From positions 40,723,140 through 40,787,139 of the forward strand of contig NC_081411.1 of the NCBI RefSeq assembly GCF_030272615.1: 64,000 nucleotides of DNA, given 5' to 3'. Under the pieces are notes generated by a model, which saw only the letters and a program-made list of their open reading frames with translations, ran no database searches and was not told the origin of the DNA. Shown one piece after another: positions 36,998 through 49,634 of the stretch. The translations under genes and the position numbers were made by a program. The DNA comes from Cryptomeria japonica (lineage: Eukaryota > Streptophyta > Pinopsida > Cupressales > Cupressaceae). How positions within the stretch are numbered: position 1 is the first letter of the stretch; every line of letters begins with the position of its first letter.

Positions 36998-39532
36998 TCA
37001 CCTTCCACGAGGATTCACCAACTGTGAGAATACGGCACTCGTGGTGGCATCTGCTAAATCATCATCACTTCCCCTGTCAATGATGCTTGTATCAAAAGGC
37101 TCGGGCTGTGTGTATCGTAAGGGAATCTCTGCAATATGATTTGTACTATTCTCATCTGGGTCATTCCTCATTGCTGTCTCCTGAAGCTGATAAGCATATT
37201 CCAGGTTCCATAGAACATCTCCCATGGCAGGCCTATCTATGCCTTGCTCTTCCAAACACTTCTCAGCTGTCTCTCCAAACTTTTTTAGAGAGCCTGGATT
37301 GATGGTGCCAGCAAGGTGAGAATCAATTATCTGGTCAAGCATGCCCTTTTTCTGATAGTGCATTGCCCACTCTGCTATATTAACTTGCTCTCTAGGAAGA
37401 ACTGGATTAAGAGCTGGTCTTGCACATAGGACCTCCAACAGCACGACTCCAAATGAATACACGTCAGATTTCTCTGTCAGTTGCTGCCTTCTAAAATACT
37501 CGGGATCAAGATACCCAAAACTACCTTTTACTGCAGTACTTACATGTGTCTGATCCAGAGTGGGTCCAGTCTTTGAAAGGCCAAAGTCTGCGACCTTAGC
37601 AACCAGATTCTCATCCAGTAAAATATTTGTGGTCTTTACATCACGATGAATGATACCTTGGGCTGCTCCAGTATGAAGGTAGTGAAGACCCCTTGCAGCT
37701 CCTATGCATACTTCAAGCCTCTGTTTCCAGGAAAGTGAGGGAAGATTTGACCCATACAAATGACTACGAAGAGGTCCATTAGCCATGTATTCATAAACCA
37801 GAATCATCTCGCAATGCTCCTCACAGTAACCAATCAGAGAGACAAGATGACGATGGCGAAGCTTTGACAGCATCTCAATCTCCGTTTGAAATTCAGTGAG
37901 ACCTTGCTCAGATCTTGGATTACCTCGCTTAACAGCCACTTTAGTTCCATCTTCTAGCTGCCCCTGATATACCTTGCCAAACCCACCAACCCCCAGAAGC
38001 AGACTCTCATCAAATTTATTTGTCGCTTCCTGAATCTCAGCAAATGTGAAGTATCGACCAAGGTTTGATTGTGCAGAGGATACATAGCTCCCAGTGCCAC
38101 TCTTATGGGATATCGTTGAAACTTTACTGCCCATACTATGAGAATTTCCTCCATGCAATGGAAGAGGCAACCATGCAGGAGGAGAATGTTTCGACTTGGA
38201 CTTTGGAGCACGCAAAAAGCAATAATAGCCACCTGCCAAGAGTACAAGTGCGGCAGCAGCTCCCACTACTGATCCTACAATAGGGCCTACCTTTGTGCTG
38301 CTTTTGGATGCACCAGGAATGATACCATCAACAGAATAAGGGCCATCAAGGCTTCCAGCTTCGTTGCTCATTTTCATAATCTCCAAACCATTGAGGATGG
38401 CATTGCTTCCTCCGTTATCCAAACTACTAGGGCCAATGCTAACAGTCAACTTGCTGGATCCAGTACCATTGACCACAAAGTCTGTGTAATATGCAGTAGC
38501 CAATTGCGATGTTTTGGAAGAAAGATCCAAATTGTTGATGGCTGTTTGGGAATTGATAAAAACATTAAATACAAACTCATTAAGGGCTTTACTCACAATA
38601 TCACAAAAGTGCATCCGAACAAAATAAGAGAAATCTGGATCCACTGAAAAAGCCCAGGTAATATTAAAGTTCTCGTTAGACACATTTGCATTTCCCATCT
38701 CTTCAGCTGTGGCATATACATAATTTGGGGCAATCTCTGCCGTGACTGTTCCACTTGAAGGGTAGTTGATGCTGCTGGCAGGGACACTAATATTTTGAGC
38801 AGAACTGTTAAGAGACAAGTAGCTCTGATCAGAAGCCCATGTTCTACCAAGAGTATCATTCTTAGGTGTGAGTTTTTGACCTCCCACATTGAGCCTGTAT
38901 GTTGTCTCCAATGCAATTTCAGGTAAGCCAGTGAAAGAACCCAAAGGGGATAAAACCATTGGCACATTAGAGGTCAGCAAATCTGGGACTGAAACAACTT
39001 CGATGGCATTTATGAATGCAATTGAACTGTTCATGGGAGCGAAGGTAAGAGTCAAGCTATCAGATGTCACATTGATCAGGTACTCCTTGAATAAATATGT
39101 ACTGGCCGTAGCATCTACCTTCATGCTAAAGTTGTGCAAAAGAACAAACTTCTCTGTAGTCACAGAGAAAAGTGCTGATTTGAGATCATAAACGGGATGT
39201 GGAACAGGATAGAAATACAAGCGTACCCAATGCCGGCCCTCCTGCTGAATATTGAAGGTGTATGAGGATTGCTTGACAAACACCCTAGCTGTCAAGTAGA
39301 GATCTGAAGGAACAGATGCACTTGCCGTGGTGACCAGGATTGCCTGGCTTGTGGAAAGAAGGGAGCTTGATTGAGAATCAGACTGGAAGTCCCTACCATC
39401 AACTGTGGTTTTCTGTGAAGCTCCGCAATCAATCAAGTAATTGTCTACTGGAGTGTAAGCAGCTCTATTCTGTGCAACTAGGAAACCCAAAAGACATAGC
39501 ACAAGAATGACCAGGTTGCCCATCCTAGCCAT
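36998..39532 (-). CDS. THESEUS1-like CrRLK1L receptor-like kinase
   Basis: Intact 844-codon, single-exon gene. It has a signal peptide at residues 1-24 and a malectin-like ectodomain at about 28-390. Typical ectodomain motifs are NYLIDCGAS, GRHWVRLYFYPV, NDTLGRTW, YFVRMHFCDIV and ILNGLEIMK, with many N-glycosylation sites. A membrane segment lies at about 415-440. The Ser/Thr kinase is at about 505-780, with Gly loop GVGGFGKV (514-521), Lys535 in VAVKR, catalytic HRDVKTTN with Asp631, and DFG 649-651, so it looks active. Length and wording are closest to THESEUS1 (cell-wall integrity sensing at the plasma membrane) within the FERONIA/HERK/ANXUR family; orthology is not proven. Partners in known relatives are RALF peptides and LORELEI-type proteins. 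The ATG chosen directly precedes the signal peptide. An intronless coding region is normal for this family. Confidence 0.95.
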   Translation of the reverse strand: MARMGNLVILVLCLLGFLVAQNRAAYTPVDNYLIDCGASQKTTVDGRDFQSDSQSSSLLSTSQAILVTTASASVPSDLYLTARVFVKQSSYTFNIQQEGRHWVRLYFYPVPHPVYDLKSALFSVTTEKFVLLHNFSMKVDATASTYLFKEYLINVTSDSLTLTFAPMNSSIAFINAIEVVSVPDLLTSNVPMVLSPLGSFTGLPEIALETTYRLNVGGQKLTPKNDTLGRTWASDQSYLSLNSSAQNISVPASSINYPSSGTVTAEIAPNYVYATAEEMGNANVSNENFNITWAFSVDPDFSYFVRMHFCDIVSKALNEFVFNVFINSQTAINNLDLSSKTSQLATAYYTDFVVNGTGSSKLTVSIGPSSLDNGGSNAILNGLEIMKMSNEAGSLDGPYSVDGIIPGASKSSTKVGPIVGSVVGAAAALVLLAGGYYCFLRAPKSKSKHSPPAWLPLPLHGGNSHSMGSKVSTISHKSGTGSYVSSAQSNLGRYFTFAEIQEATNKFDESLLLGVGGFGKVYQGQLEDGTKVAVKRGNPRSEQGLTEFQTEIEMLSKLRHRHLVSLIGYCEEHCEMILVYEYMANGPLRSHLYGSNLPSLSWKQRLEVCIGAARGLHYLHTGAAQGIIHRDVKTTNILLDENLVAKVADFGLSKTGPTLDQTHVSTAVKGSFGYLDPEYFRRQQLTEKSDVYSFGVVLLEVLCARPALNPVLPREQVNIAEWAMHYQKKGMLDQIIDSHLAGTINPGSLKKFGETAEKCLEEQGIDRPAMGDVLWNLEYAYQLQETAMRNDPDENSTNHIAEIPLRYTQPEPFDTSIIDRGSDDDLADATTSAVFSQLVNPRGR

Positions 39533-39562
39533 AATTTTTAGGTATTTCTTAAGCTTTTCCTC

Positions 39563-39768
39563 CTGGTTACAATTTTACAAAATCCAAAACAATTATTTCC
39601 GCATACAGAGAACGAAAACTTTTTTCCCTGCCTCTAGCTCTTATTAAAAAACAGAACAAATGACACCACAACTGGGCAAGCCCAGCCCTATAACATGGTT
39701 TGATAGGCAATACCAACAAGATCACAAATTGAAAGTAATGCAGGTGACAAGATAGGCTATCAACATAC
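39563..39768 (-). other. Possible 5' UTR intron of the receptor kinase gene
   Basis: On the minus strand a donor AAG-GTATGTTG (39768) and an acceptor TTGTAACCAG (ending 39563) lie 30 to 236 bases upstream of the ATG and would remove 206 bases. The sites fit the consensus. No transcript evidence is available here. Confidence 0.4.
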
Positions 39769-42555
39769 CTTATTCTCTCCTCTGTCCTGTGAATCCCTTT
39801 GATTTCAAGGGGCTTGTTCCAGAACTGGGTCCACTCTGTCAACAGATCATCATCCACAAAAGCGCAGATGGCCAAAAATATCAACAGACTTGTACGTAGC
39901 TACCCACTGCTCCCTGACACAAACTACTTTCTGATTGATTTCCAGAAATAATTGTCCTCGATTCTCCAACAACTATCTACAACAGCTCTAACTGCGTTAT
40001 GACATTTGAGCTAGACCCAAGCCCTAATTTTTCATGGATCCTTGCACTGGATTCAAGGACTTCAATTCGAAACCCAGTTGCTAACAATCACCAAAGGAAA
40101 ACCCAAACATCATTAGACCCCATTGCCCCTGATTTTGCAAACCCAAACACCAATAGGCATTATTGCCCCTAATTGCCTTTAACCCAGATCACAAAACTCT
40201 ACAACAATACAAACCCAGATGCCAACAATCCCTCTTGTCTCAAATTTCCCTCAACCCAGTTCATTAAAATCGATAACAAGGCAAACCCAAATGCCAAAAT
40301 GCCCCTTTGCTTCAGTTTGCCTTCTACCCAATCATCAATATCTTATACCAGCACAGCCCCCAAATATCAATATGCTCTATCACCCTTGACTGTATTCAAC
40401 CCAAAACATAAATCCTATAAAAATGCAGACAGAGCACCAATGACAGGATCCTTAAAACCATACAACTCACCTCAATGAAAATAAAAATTGTAGCTCCAGA
40501 TGAGTGCTGAATGTCATCCACTGAGTAGCCCAACAGCTACTACATGCTGCACAGCTTCTATCCATTCTATTCTATTCCAGTTAAAGTCCAACCAGGCTGT
40601 CGCCTCGGCTGTCACCACTCGGAGAAACGGTCCCACACAACAACACACTGAAAACCGCACCTCTTCATCATAATCTGCTCTTCTTACACCTTATCACCAA
40701 CTAAATTCCAAATTCCACGGTTACCGCATTCACAAGAACAAATTTGCTTCTCTCTCACACGTTCAGTTCAGCAAATCCAGGAGTTAAAATTCGGGCTAAT
40801 CATCAACAAAACATATATAAATTACACTCCAGCTAAATATGTACATTATTAATAAATACACCTCCCATTTCATAGTTGTATATTTGAATTTTTGGCAATG
40901 TCGCTCTGTCACGCGTTTTCCCACTGCGCCGTGTGGCCAAGATCTGCCACCCATTAAATCCCCATTAACTATTTTCCTATTCCGTGCGTTTACCGCGTTC
41001 CTGCGCATACCTTGACCCTCGGATCACGGCGGATCACGAGTGATTTACTGGCAGGGAATTTCATGACTGCCTGCTGCCGGTTTCTGACCGTTTGATTTTG
41101 ATAGTCTTTCAAACCTTAAAATCTTTAAAATTTAAGGAATATGAATGGTAGGCCGGCCCTTTTCAAGTTGTTAATTGTTATGACTTTTACAGATCAGCAA
41201 ACACATGGATGAGCTCATGGCCTTCACATTCTCTAATTATTAGATTAGTTAGACAAATCTGTTTAGAAAATTTGAGGAATATATTTTTATTGTTACAACA
41301 ATCCCTTTTCCACTAAAAGTCAAATGGAGCATGTTTTTTCCTTGTTGGTGAGAACAGGGTTCCCTAGTGTTAGTTGTCATGGTTGTCAACTGATGACCAT
41401 AGATAAATCCTTTCCCTTTCCCTCACTTCACACGTCTCTTCACCCAAGCAATGGCTGCTTCTCTTCCCTTTTTTTGAAGGAAATCTACAACAAAAGTTGG
41501 ACCATTGTTGGAAGTGGAACCATTCTTATCTTTCAAGTCATGGTGGCCTCACATGAATTGCTCATAATCCTTCATGCCATCTGTTTCTCACTCCATATTG
41601 ATTGTCTATGAGTTGTTTCAATCAGGACCAATTTATATTTTGATGGGTCAATGGATGTAATCATTTCAATTTAGAATGTTTATAATTATAGATTAACTAT
41701 GTTATAAGTTATTTATTAGTGAGAATTTAAGAGCAGGGCTTCATGTAGTTGTCTAGTTTATTTTGGTTATAGTAATTTGTGTAATTATGGTTTCATGAAT
41801 GTCAATTTTTTGTTGCTTATAAAATAAACAATCATGTTAAATTGCATTATTATTTGGACAAAAAATTGAAAACAAATAAAAAAGAAGTAAAAACCTTTGA
41901 AGAACACATGTCAATCTTTCCAATAAACAATTGATGTTTATTTCCAACCCCCTTTTTTTCAAAGCTTATTTTTAATTTTTAAGCAACTACTTCTCCACTT
42001 AAATAGGAAAAGATTTCAATTCATCTTTTCCTCTTAATTAAAAATTTGTATGGGAACATTCTAACTGTTTAATTTTAAGCACAAATTGCACCGGTGGAAT
42101 GGGAACATGGAGTCAAAAAAAAAATTGTGAATATGTGTATTTTAATTACCATTAAATAGAATTTAATGCATCTATACGGGGACATGGAGTAAGATGCTTT
42201 ATTTATTTATGTTGTTATAAGTTTTCAAGGCATTGGTAGTGTGATTTAGGAGTGTGATCTTGTACCTATCCAAAAGAAATTGTGAATATGTGTATTTTAA
42301 TTACCATTAAATAGAATTTAAAGCACCTAATATCAAAAAATTAATATATAGATGGTAGATATTAAAAGGGTTATTATCAATTAAATCCTTGGTTATACAA
42401 TTTACAATTGTGACATGGAATCTTGTCATGCAATAAATCTATAATTGTGATATATGAAAAAAATCTTCAACTTGAATTAATTACATTTTCTAATAGAATC
42501 AAATATAAATAGTCATAAATAATGAGGGGCCAATAAGACCTTTGTCTTGTATGTA
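39769..42555. other. Upstream region of the kinase gene and intergenic DNA
   Basis: The part to about 40800 is the likely promoter and 5' UTR side. It is rich in AACCCA and ATTGCCCC repeats (40070-40300), without a TATA box I would defend. Further right the DNA is AT-rich and a block of about 55 bp is repeated (TGTGAATATGTGTATTTTAA at about 42126 and 42281). No other gene is recognised. Confidence 0.45.
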
Positions 42556-43065
42556 TTTCTCTATTCATATTAAATTTCTTTATATGGAAATAAAAACTCT
42601 ATCTAGTTTTCACATATTTCATATAGCTATTTTTTTGTATTTTGTCATCACTAACTAAATATGTTAATAAAGTGTAATTGTTACTTTTGAGTTAATAGAT
42701 GATGTCAAAACATCCTAGTTTTTATACTCTATAGAATGTTATGATAATTTCTAAACCTATTGCTCCATTCATATCATGTATATATGTGATTATTGTTGGG
42801 ACTCAAATTTGTAATGTCTTTTTGGCGCGAACTCCTTCCTTTCTATGTGTCTCAGTCTTATATTATTTTGTCCAATTTAAATATTTTTAGATGGAAATAA
42901 AAACTCTATGACATAAATAAACGCATTTCATTTAGCTAATTTGTTGACTTAATATGTCAATAAAATGTAATTGTTACTTTTGAGTTATTTGATGTTATCA
43001 AAACATCCTAGTATTTGTACTATATAGAATGGTACTATAATTCTAAAAAATTTGCTTCATTCATA
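42556..43065. repeat. Two diverged tandem units of about 320 bp
   Basis: Shared blocks are GGAAATAAAAACTCTAT, AAAGTGTAATTGTTACTTTTG and ATCAAAACATCCTAGT, at about 42590-42720 and 42890-43015. Element B begins right at the end of the second unit. Confidence 0.65.
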
Positions 43066-43067
43066 TC

Positions 43068-44515
43068 TATAGACGTATAAAAATGACCATATTTCTAAAT
43101 GAATATTTTATGTTCATTTCTCTATTTAATTAAATCCAATTTAATTAAATCACCCACATTCCTCTATTTAAATTAAGTAAATTACTCAATTTATTTAAAT
43201 TAAATTCACTACGCCTCTTTTGACATTTAATGAATAAATCATTTTATTCAATTAAATCCTTCTATCCACTTTTAATTAAATTCAAATTTAATTAAATAGT
43301 TTACCCTAAATTGAATAAATCTAATTTATTTGATTTCCCCAAATTGCAACCAAGTTGAATTAAATTCATTTTATTTAATTAAATCCTATTATCTCTTCAT
43401 CCACTTGCAAAATCCTACATCTCCCACTTGCTTCCTAAACCCTATTCTTAACCCCTTCTAGACTCTTCTAATCACTTCTAAATTAACCTAACCCATCTCC
43501 TAAATATTGTCACATCCCTAAACAAAGGGAAGTCACTTATCAAACCCTCAAAGTCTTTGAAAACCCTTAAAGGCTTCAACCACTTAACTTTGAAAGTCTC
43601 CCAAACCATTAATGGTTAACTCAACCCTCTAGCATGATTAAAGAATTTCCCTAAACTCAACCTCCATGTAACCCAAGGGTCTCATCAAGCATTTATTGCT
43701 TTGACCATGGTTATCCTTAATCTTTTGCACAAGAGTTTATCCTTTGGGTAAAACCTTTTATCCAATGGGTAATCATAACTTAACCCTAACCCTTACCCCC
43801 TAAGATAACCATGAGGTCTTCTCAAGCATTTAATGCTTCCTACCTCTCTTCTCAACCCAGTCTTATGTTGACATTTGTCACCATTTCATTGGTGACAATT
43901 GCAAACATGGATTCCCAACTTTCAAACTCAACCCTTGATTAAATCTTTTAATCTTGGCCATCCATTGCCCTATTTTTGCTATAAATAGAGCTCTCATTCC
44001 TCCATTTTATAGGATCCAAGTTTTTAGCATCACACTTATACTCAAATCCATGCAAGCTTTAATATATCATTTGTGCTCATCATTTAGCCTCTCTTTTAAA
44101 TAGGAATTAATCTAAATATGCATGTTTAGAGTATTTTCCTTATCATTTAGCTTAATCATAGACTAATATAGCATGCTAGGATAGTCTTGTCACTAATCTT
44201 GTCATCTTATAACTAGTTTATTGCATTTATAGGATCATGTATAACTTAGGATGCATTTCATCTTAAAATCAACCAAAGCATCCCTCGTTCTTGCATTTGT
44301 CATCCCTAAACCACTTTGCTCAATGATCTAAGAGCAAAGACAATGGTTTGAGGGACCTTGTGAGATAGAGAACCATGGAACCAACCTTGGGAAGCTGAGC
44401 CATACTTCATGACTCCATAGTTTGCACCAAGAAGTCCTATGGGTGTGTGAGCAAAACCTCTTTGAGCTTCATTTTTCACATACTGAGTTCTATCGACCCG
44501 CTTTTCCTGCATACA
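43068..44515 (+). repeat. 5' LTR of element B
   Basis: This 1448-bp LTR is colinear with 17711-19193. The first bases are TATAGACG in place of TGTAGACG (one G-to-A change), and it ends GCATACA. It has the same AT-rich first part and a TATA box at 43979-43987. Confidence 0.88.
43979..43987 (+). promoter_or_regulatory. LTR TATA box, first of three
   Basis: TATAAATAG is followed by AGCTCTCATTCC. Identical boxes recur at 45876-45884 and 47792-47800 in the tandem units, so the element has three candidate core promoters in a row. Confidence 0.65.
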
Positions 44516-44519
44516 TTTC

Positions 44520-44538
44520 TAGCGCCCACTGTGGGGCC
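44520..44538 (+). other. Primer binding site of element B (first of three copies)
   Basis: TAGCGCCCACTGTGGGGCC lies four bases after the LTR end. Copies at about 46417 and 48330 read TAGTGCCCACCGTGGGGCC and TAGCGCCCACCATGGGGCC. The CGCCCACCGTGGGGCC core is common as a plant Ty3/gypsy primer site, where it normally starts TGG; here all three copies start TAG. Confidence 0.7.
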
Positions 44539-44589
44539 CAACCCCATATATCAAATTGGTTTTTGAATTTAACCACTTTTGTAGGTCCG

Positions 44590-44880
44590 CGGGAAACAAG
44601 AATCAACGCGTGGGAAACATTTCCTAGCGCATCCAGTTAACAGTATAGCGCATCCCGTTTTCTGTTCAGCGCGTGGGGTTCATCATCTAGTGCGTGACAT
44701 CCTTAGTTTAGCACATAGTCCTCACTAACATTTTCTTGTAGGTCTTGGCGCGGGAGAAAAACATAACAACGCATCAGAAATACAGAACAATGCATTAGGG
44801 AAATAGAGTAGCGCATCACAGCCATCTTGTAGCGCGTACAGTCAATTCTATAGTGCATCACAGACAGAAAACAGACAGCT
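44590..44880 (+). repeat. TAGCGCAT-type motif array in the leader (unit 1)
   Basis: Variants CAACGCGT, TAGCGCAT, CAGCGCGT, TAGTGCGT and TAGCGCGT recur every 15-35 bases. The same array recurs in unit 2 (about 46495-46790) and unit 3 (about 49650-49925). Confidence 0.85.
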
Positions 44881-47800
44881 AATTTGTAATAGAAATTAAT
44901 ATTTAGACTTGTAGAAGTCCACGGAATTCATCTTTTTGCTAACTCACTGACTGGTTTTTTTTCTTTTTACAGGTTACTAACATTTTGATTGTAGATTTTA
45001 AATCTATTTAGGCTAGAATTAAAGTAGTTTAAATTTTTACTAACTTTTCTAAGTTAAGCAAAATTCAAATTTCTTTTTTTTCCTTGTTTAAGTAAAACTG
45101 AACTCACTTTTATTTTGGATAAGTAAAACAAACAACAATCAAAATTTTTCTTGCTTTTCTAGGAGAAAATTTATCAATTTGGGCTCTAAAAAGAACAATA
45201 CAAATTTTCATTTTTGCAAAAGGCCTAAAAAGAATTTCACCATCCTTTGGTGCATAAAAAGATCCACCTTTAAATTTGGGCAAAGTAAAGAATCACACAA
45301 AGTCACAAAAGTCAGTTACAATCAAAGAGGGAAGTTATTCCCCTTTTGCTGATTTTCTTTCGTTGACCAAATCGAAGTTTTGCTTTGTTGACCAGGTTCT
45401 TTTCCTAGATTAAATAATCAATGATTTGAGGAAATAAAATAAACACCATGTTTTTGTGGGGCAACATCTCCATATAAATCTTAGAAAATCATTGAATTGA
45501 CAGGATAAAAAGAATAACTTGATTGTTTTGTCTCGAAAGTAGAAGGTATATGCTCTCCCCTTAAGTGGGTGATCAAAAAAACAGACTACTCTTATGCTTT
45601 CAGTATTTCAAGTAAATAAAACTCTTTAGCAGGCCTGCCTTCCTGAGGGGTTGAAATCAACTCTTAAAGCCATTTATGGCCGGTGTGAAGGGAACGACCT
45701 AAGTGGGAAACGACTTTGATGCCAAGTGTTCCAACCCACTATAATCAAAAGTGAAAAGTGACGAAAGTCCTTTTCAATGGTTGCACGCAGCGATTAGCCT
45801 TCCCCTAATATCCTCGAGATACATAAAGCCTTTGTTCTAAAGGTTGGGAAGCCTCTTGAGGAAATCAATTTTCCCTATAAATAGAGCTCTCATTCCTCCA
45901 TTTTATAGGATCCAAGTCTTTAGCATCACACTTATACTCAAATCCATGCAAGCTTTAATATATCATTTGTGCTCATCATTTAGCCTCTCTTTTAAATAGG
46001 AATTAATCTAAATATGCATGTTTAGAGTATTTTCCTTATCATTTAGCTTAATCATAGACTAATATAGCATGCTAGGATAGTCTTGTCACTAATCTTGTCA
46101 TCTTATAACTAGTTTATTGTATTTATAGAATCATGTATAACTTAGGATGCATTTCATCTTAAAATCAACCAAAGCATCCCTCGTTCTTGCATTTGTCATC
46201 CCTAAACCACTTTGCTCAATGATCTGAGAGCAAAGACATTGGTTTGAGGGACCTTGTGAGATAGAGAACCATGGAACCAACCTTGGGAAGTTGAGCCATA
46301 CTTCATGACTCCATAGCTTGCACCAAGAAGTTCTATGGGTGTGTGAGCAAAGCCTCTTTGAGCTCCGTTTTCCACATACTGAGTTCTATCGACCCGCTTT
46401 TCCCGCATACATTTCTAGTGCCCACCGTGGGGCCCGACCCCATATATCAAATTGGTTTTTGAATTTAACCACTTTTGTAGGTCCGCAGGAAACAAGATTC
46501 AACGCGTGGGAAACATTTTCTAGCGCATCCGGTTAACAATATAGCGCATCCTATTTTCTGTTCAGCACGTGGGGTTCATCATCTAGCATGTGACATCCTT
46601 AGTTTAGCACATAGTCCTCACTAACATTTTCCTATAGGTCTCGGCGCAGGAGAAAAACAAAACAGCGCATCAGAAATACAGAACAATGCATTAGGGAAAC
46701 AGAGTAGCGCATCACAGACATCTTGTAGCGCATCACAGACATCTTGTAGCACGTACAGTCGGTTCTGTAGCGCATCATAGACAGAAAACAAAGAGCTAAT
46801 TTGTAATAGAAATTAAAATTTAGACTTGTAGAAGTCCACGGAATTCATCTTTTTGTTAACTCACTGACTGGTTTTTTTTTTTTTACAAGTTACTAACATT
46901 TTGATTGTAGGTTTTAAATCTATTTAGGCTAGAATTAAAGTAGTTTAAATTTTTACTAACTTTTCTAAGTTAGGCAAAATTCAAATTTCTTTTGTTTCCT
47001 TGTTTAAGTAAAACTGAACTCACTTTTATTTTGGATAAGTAAAACAAACAACAATCAAAATTTTTCTTGCTTTTCTAGGAGAAAATTTATCAATTTGGGC
47101 TCTAAAAAGAACAATACAAATTTTCATTTTTGCAAAAGGCCTAAAAAGAATTTCACCATCCTTTGGTGCATAAAAGGATCCACCTTTAAATTTGGGCAAA
47201 GTAAAGAATCACACCAAGTCACAAAAGTCAGTTACAATCAAAGAGGGAAGTTATTCCCCTTTTGTCGATTTTCTTTTGTTGACCAAATCGAAGTTTTGCT
47301 TTGTTGACCAGGTTCTTTTTCTAGATTAAATAATCACTGATTTGAGAAAATAAAATAAACACCATGTTTTTATGGAGCAACATCTCCATATAGATCTTAG
47401 AAAATCATTGAATTGATAGGATAAAAAGAATAACTTGATTGCTTTGTCTCGAAAGTAGAAGGTATATGCTCTCCCCTTAACTGGGTGATCAAAAAAATAT
47501 ACTACTCTTATGCTTTCAGTATTTCAAGTAAATAAAACTCTTTAGCAAGCCTGCCTTCCTGAGGGGTTGAAATCAACTCTTAAAGCCATTTATGGTCGGT
47601 GTGAAGGGAATGACCTAAGTGGAAAATGACTTTGATGCCAAGTGTTCCAATCCACTATAATCAAAAGTGAAAAGTGACGAAAGTCCTTTTCAACGGTTGT
47701 GCGCAGTGATTAACCTTCCCCCAATATCCTTGAGATACGTAAAGCCTTTGTTCTAAAGGTTGGGAAGCCTCTTGAGGAAATCAATTTTTGCTATAAATAG

Positions 47801-48397
47801 AGCTCTCATTCCTCCATTTTATAAGATCCAAGTCTTTAGCATCACACTTATACTCAAATCCATGCAAGCTTTAATATATCATTTATGCTCATCATTTAGC
47901 CTCTTTTTTAGATAGGAATTAATCTAAATATGCATGTTTAGAGTATTTTCCTTATCATTTAGCTTAATAATAGACTAATATAGCATGCTAGGATAGTCTT
48001 ATCACTAATCTTGTCATCTTATAACTAGTTTATTGCATTTATAGGATCATGTATAACTTAGGATGCATTTCATCTTAAAATCAACCAAAGCATCCCTTGT
48101 TCTTGCATTTGTCATCCCTAAACCACTTTGCTCAGTAATCTGAGAGCAAAGACATTGGTTTGAGGGACCTTGTGAGATAGAGAGCCATGGAACCAACCTT
48201 GGGAAGCTGAGCCATATTTCATGACTCCATAGCTTGCACCAAGAAGTCCTGTGGGTGTGTAAGCAAAGTCTCTTTGAGCTCCGTTTTCCACATACTGAGT
48301 TCTATCGGCCCACTTTTCCCGCATACATTTCTAGCGCCCACCATGGGGCCTGACCTCATATATCAAATTGGTTTTTGAATTTAACCACTTTTGCAAG

Positions 48398-49634
48398 TGT
48401 AAAGCGGAAAAATCGAACCCTAGTTGCTCTCCCCTCTCCAACTCCGAGGAGAGAGAAGGGAGGTCACTAGGATTGACAGTTTTCACTTGGGAGAGACTTT
48501 ACATTCAAAAGAGGGGTTGAAACCCACAAGATCCAATTCCACGCAATGCAAGATTGGATTCTAAATGAGTTTCAAGGGTTAAGACAGCAAGGCTACCCTC
48601 TTTTGTAAAGAATGTAGATAGAAAGATTGAACTAGGAATGCATGAAAAGTGAGAAAGATTCGCTTATAAACAGAGATAGGAATATAGGATGAAGCTGCGG
48701 ACCTGGAATTAGCAGTAAAATGTCGAGACGACGTTGTCCTGCAAATTTGAGCGAAAGTTGACGGGACGATGGCGCCCAGAGTGCACACGGTCCTCCGAAA
48801 AATCCGCGAAACGAAGGGGGATTTGTTCGTCTCTGCACAAGGATTCCAGATCTTCAATTTCAGCCGCGTACCTGCAACCTACACACAGAAAAGCGAAGAC
48901 GATTGGGGGGTTAGGGATTAGGGGTTTGCCCTTAGGTCAAACCCCGGTTTTGGAATTAACCAAGAAATGAGAAATGTTGTAAATGTAAATGTTTGTAATG
49001 TAAAACAAGTACTAGTACCTTGTTGTAAGGATGTTTGTATCCTTATATGCGAAGGTATAGATGTTGTATGTTGTATGTTGTATGTAGTAAGTGATCTCCT
49101 CTTCAATGGTTGAATCCTTGTCTTGAATGCAACAATTAGCCTTGAATGGAGACTTAGAATGATCAATTGCTTGAAGGAATGCTTGAATGCTTGAATGTTT
49201 GAGTATTGTTTCCACGTCTTGTACACATATGTCCTCTTTTTTTTATCTACCCAAATGGGAGAGGAAAATGTAGTTTATATACTTGTCAATTAAGGCTGAT
49301 AGACTGATTTTCCCGACCTTAGGCCGACCAGGAAATGTTATTTTCCAATTTGCAAACAAAAAGACTCGAAGCCCCATAGGAGACCGGGCCCAAAATAGGG
49401 CCAGGGACCAGGGCGCTGGGCGCCATGGTCCTGGGGGACCAGGGCGCTGGGCACTCTAGTCCCACCTCCCGGGACAACAGGGTGCAAGGAGGGATCAGGC
49501 AGGGTGCTAGAAAAATGCAGTTTTTAATGTTGTGGACAAGTTTCAGGGTCTCCATTCAGGTTTCGTGTTGCGTCGCCATCGTGAAGACCTAAATGCAGTC
49601 GAAATTGCAAGTGTCGCAATCTTAGGATGCTACA
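48398..49634 (-). mobile_element. Solo LTR of the gag-only family inside element B
   Basis: This 1237-bp sequence begins TGTAAAGCGG and ends GATGCTACA, closely similar to 287-1546 and 6896-8124. It is flanked by the exact duplication GCAAG (48393-48397 and 49635-49639). The orientation is minus, judged by the kept TATATAAA box (49274-49281). No internal region is present, so the element was probably removed by recombination between its LTRs. It interrupts the third leader unit shortly after its primer site. Confidence 0.95.

Noticed and set aside
44306-44512. 68-codon minus-strand frame recurring at 46202-46408 and 48118-48324 (and partly at 18987)
   Set aside because: Its apparent conservation follows from the LTR/leader triplication and LTR homology; no domain, and changes are not biased to third positions by eye.
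47095-47307. 70-codon plus-strand frame repeated at 50231-50443
   Set aside because: It lies in the non-coding leader and recurs because the leader unit is duplicated; unit 1 does not keep the same full frame.
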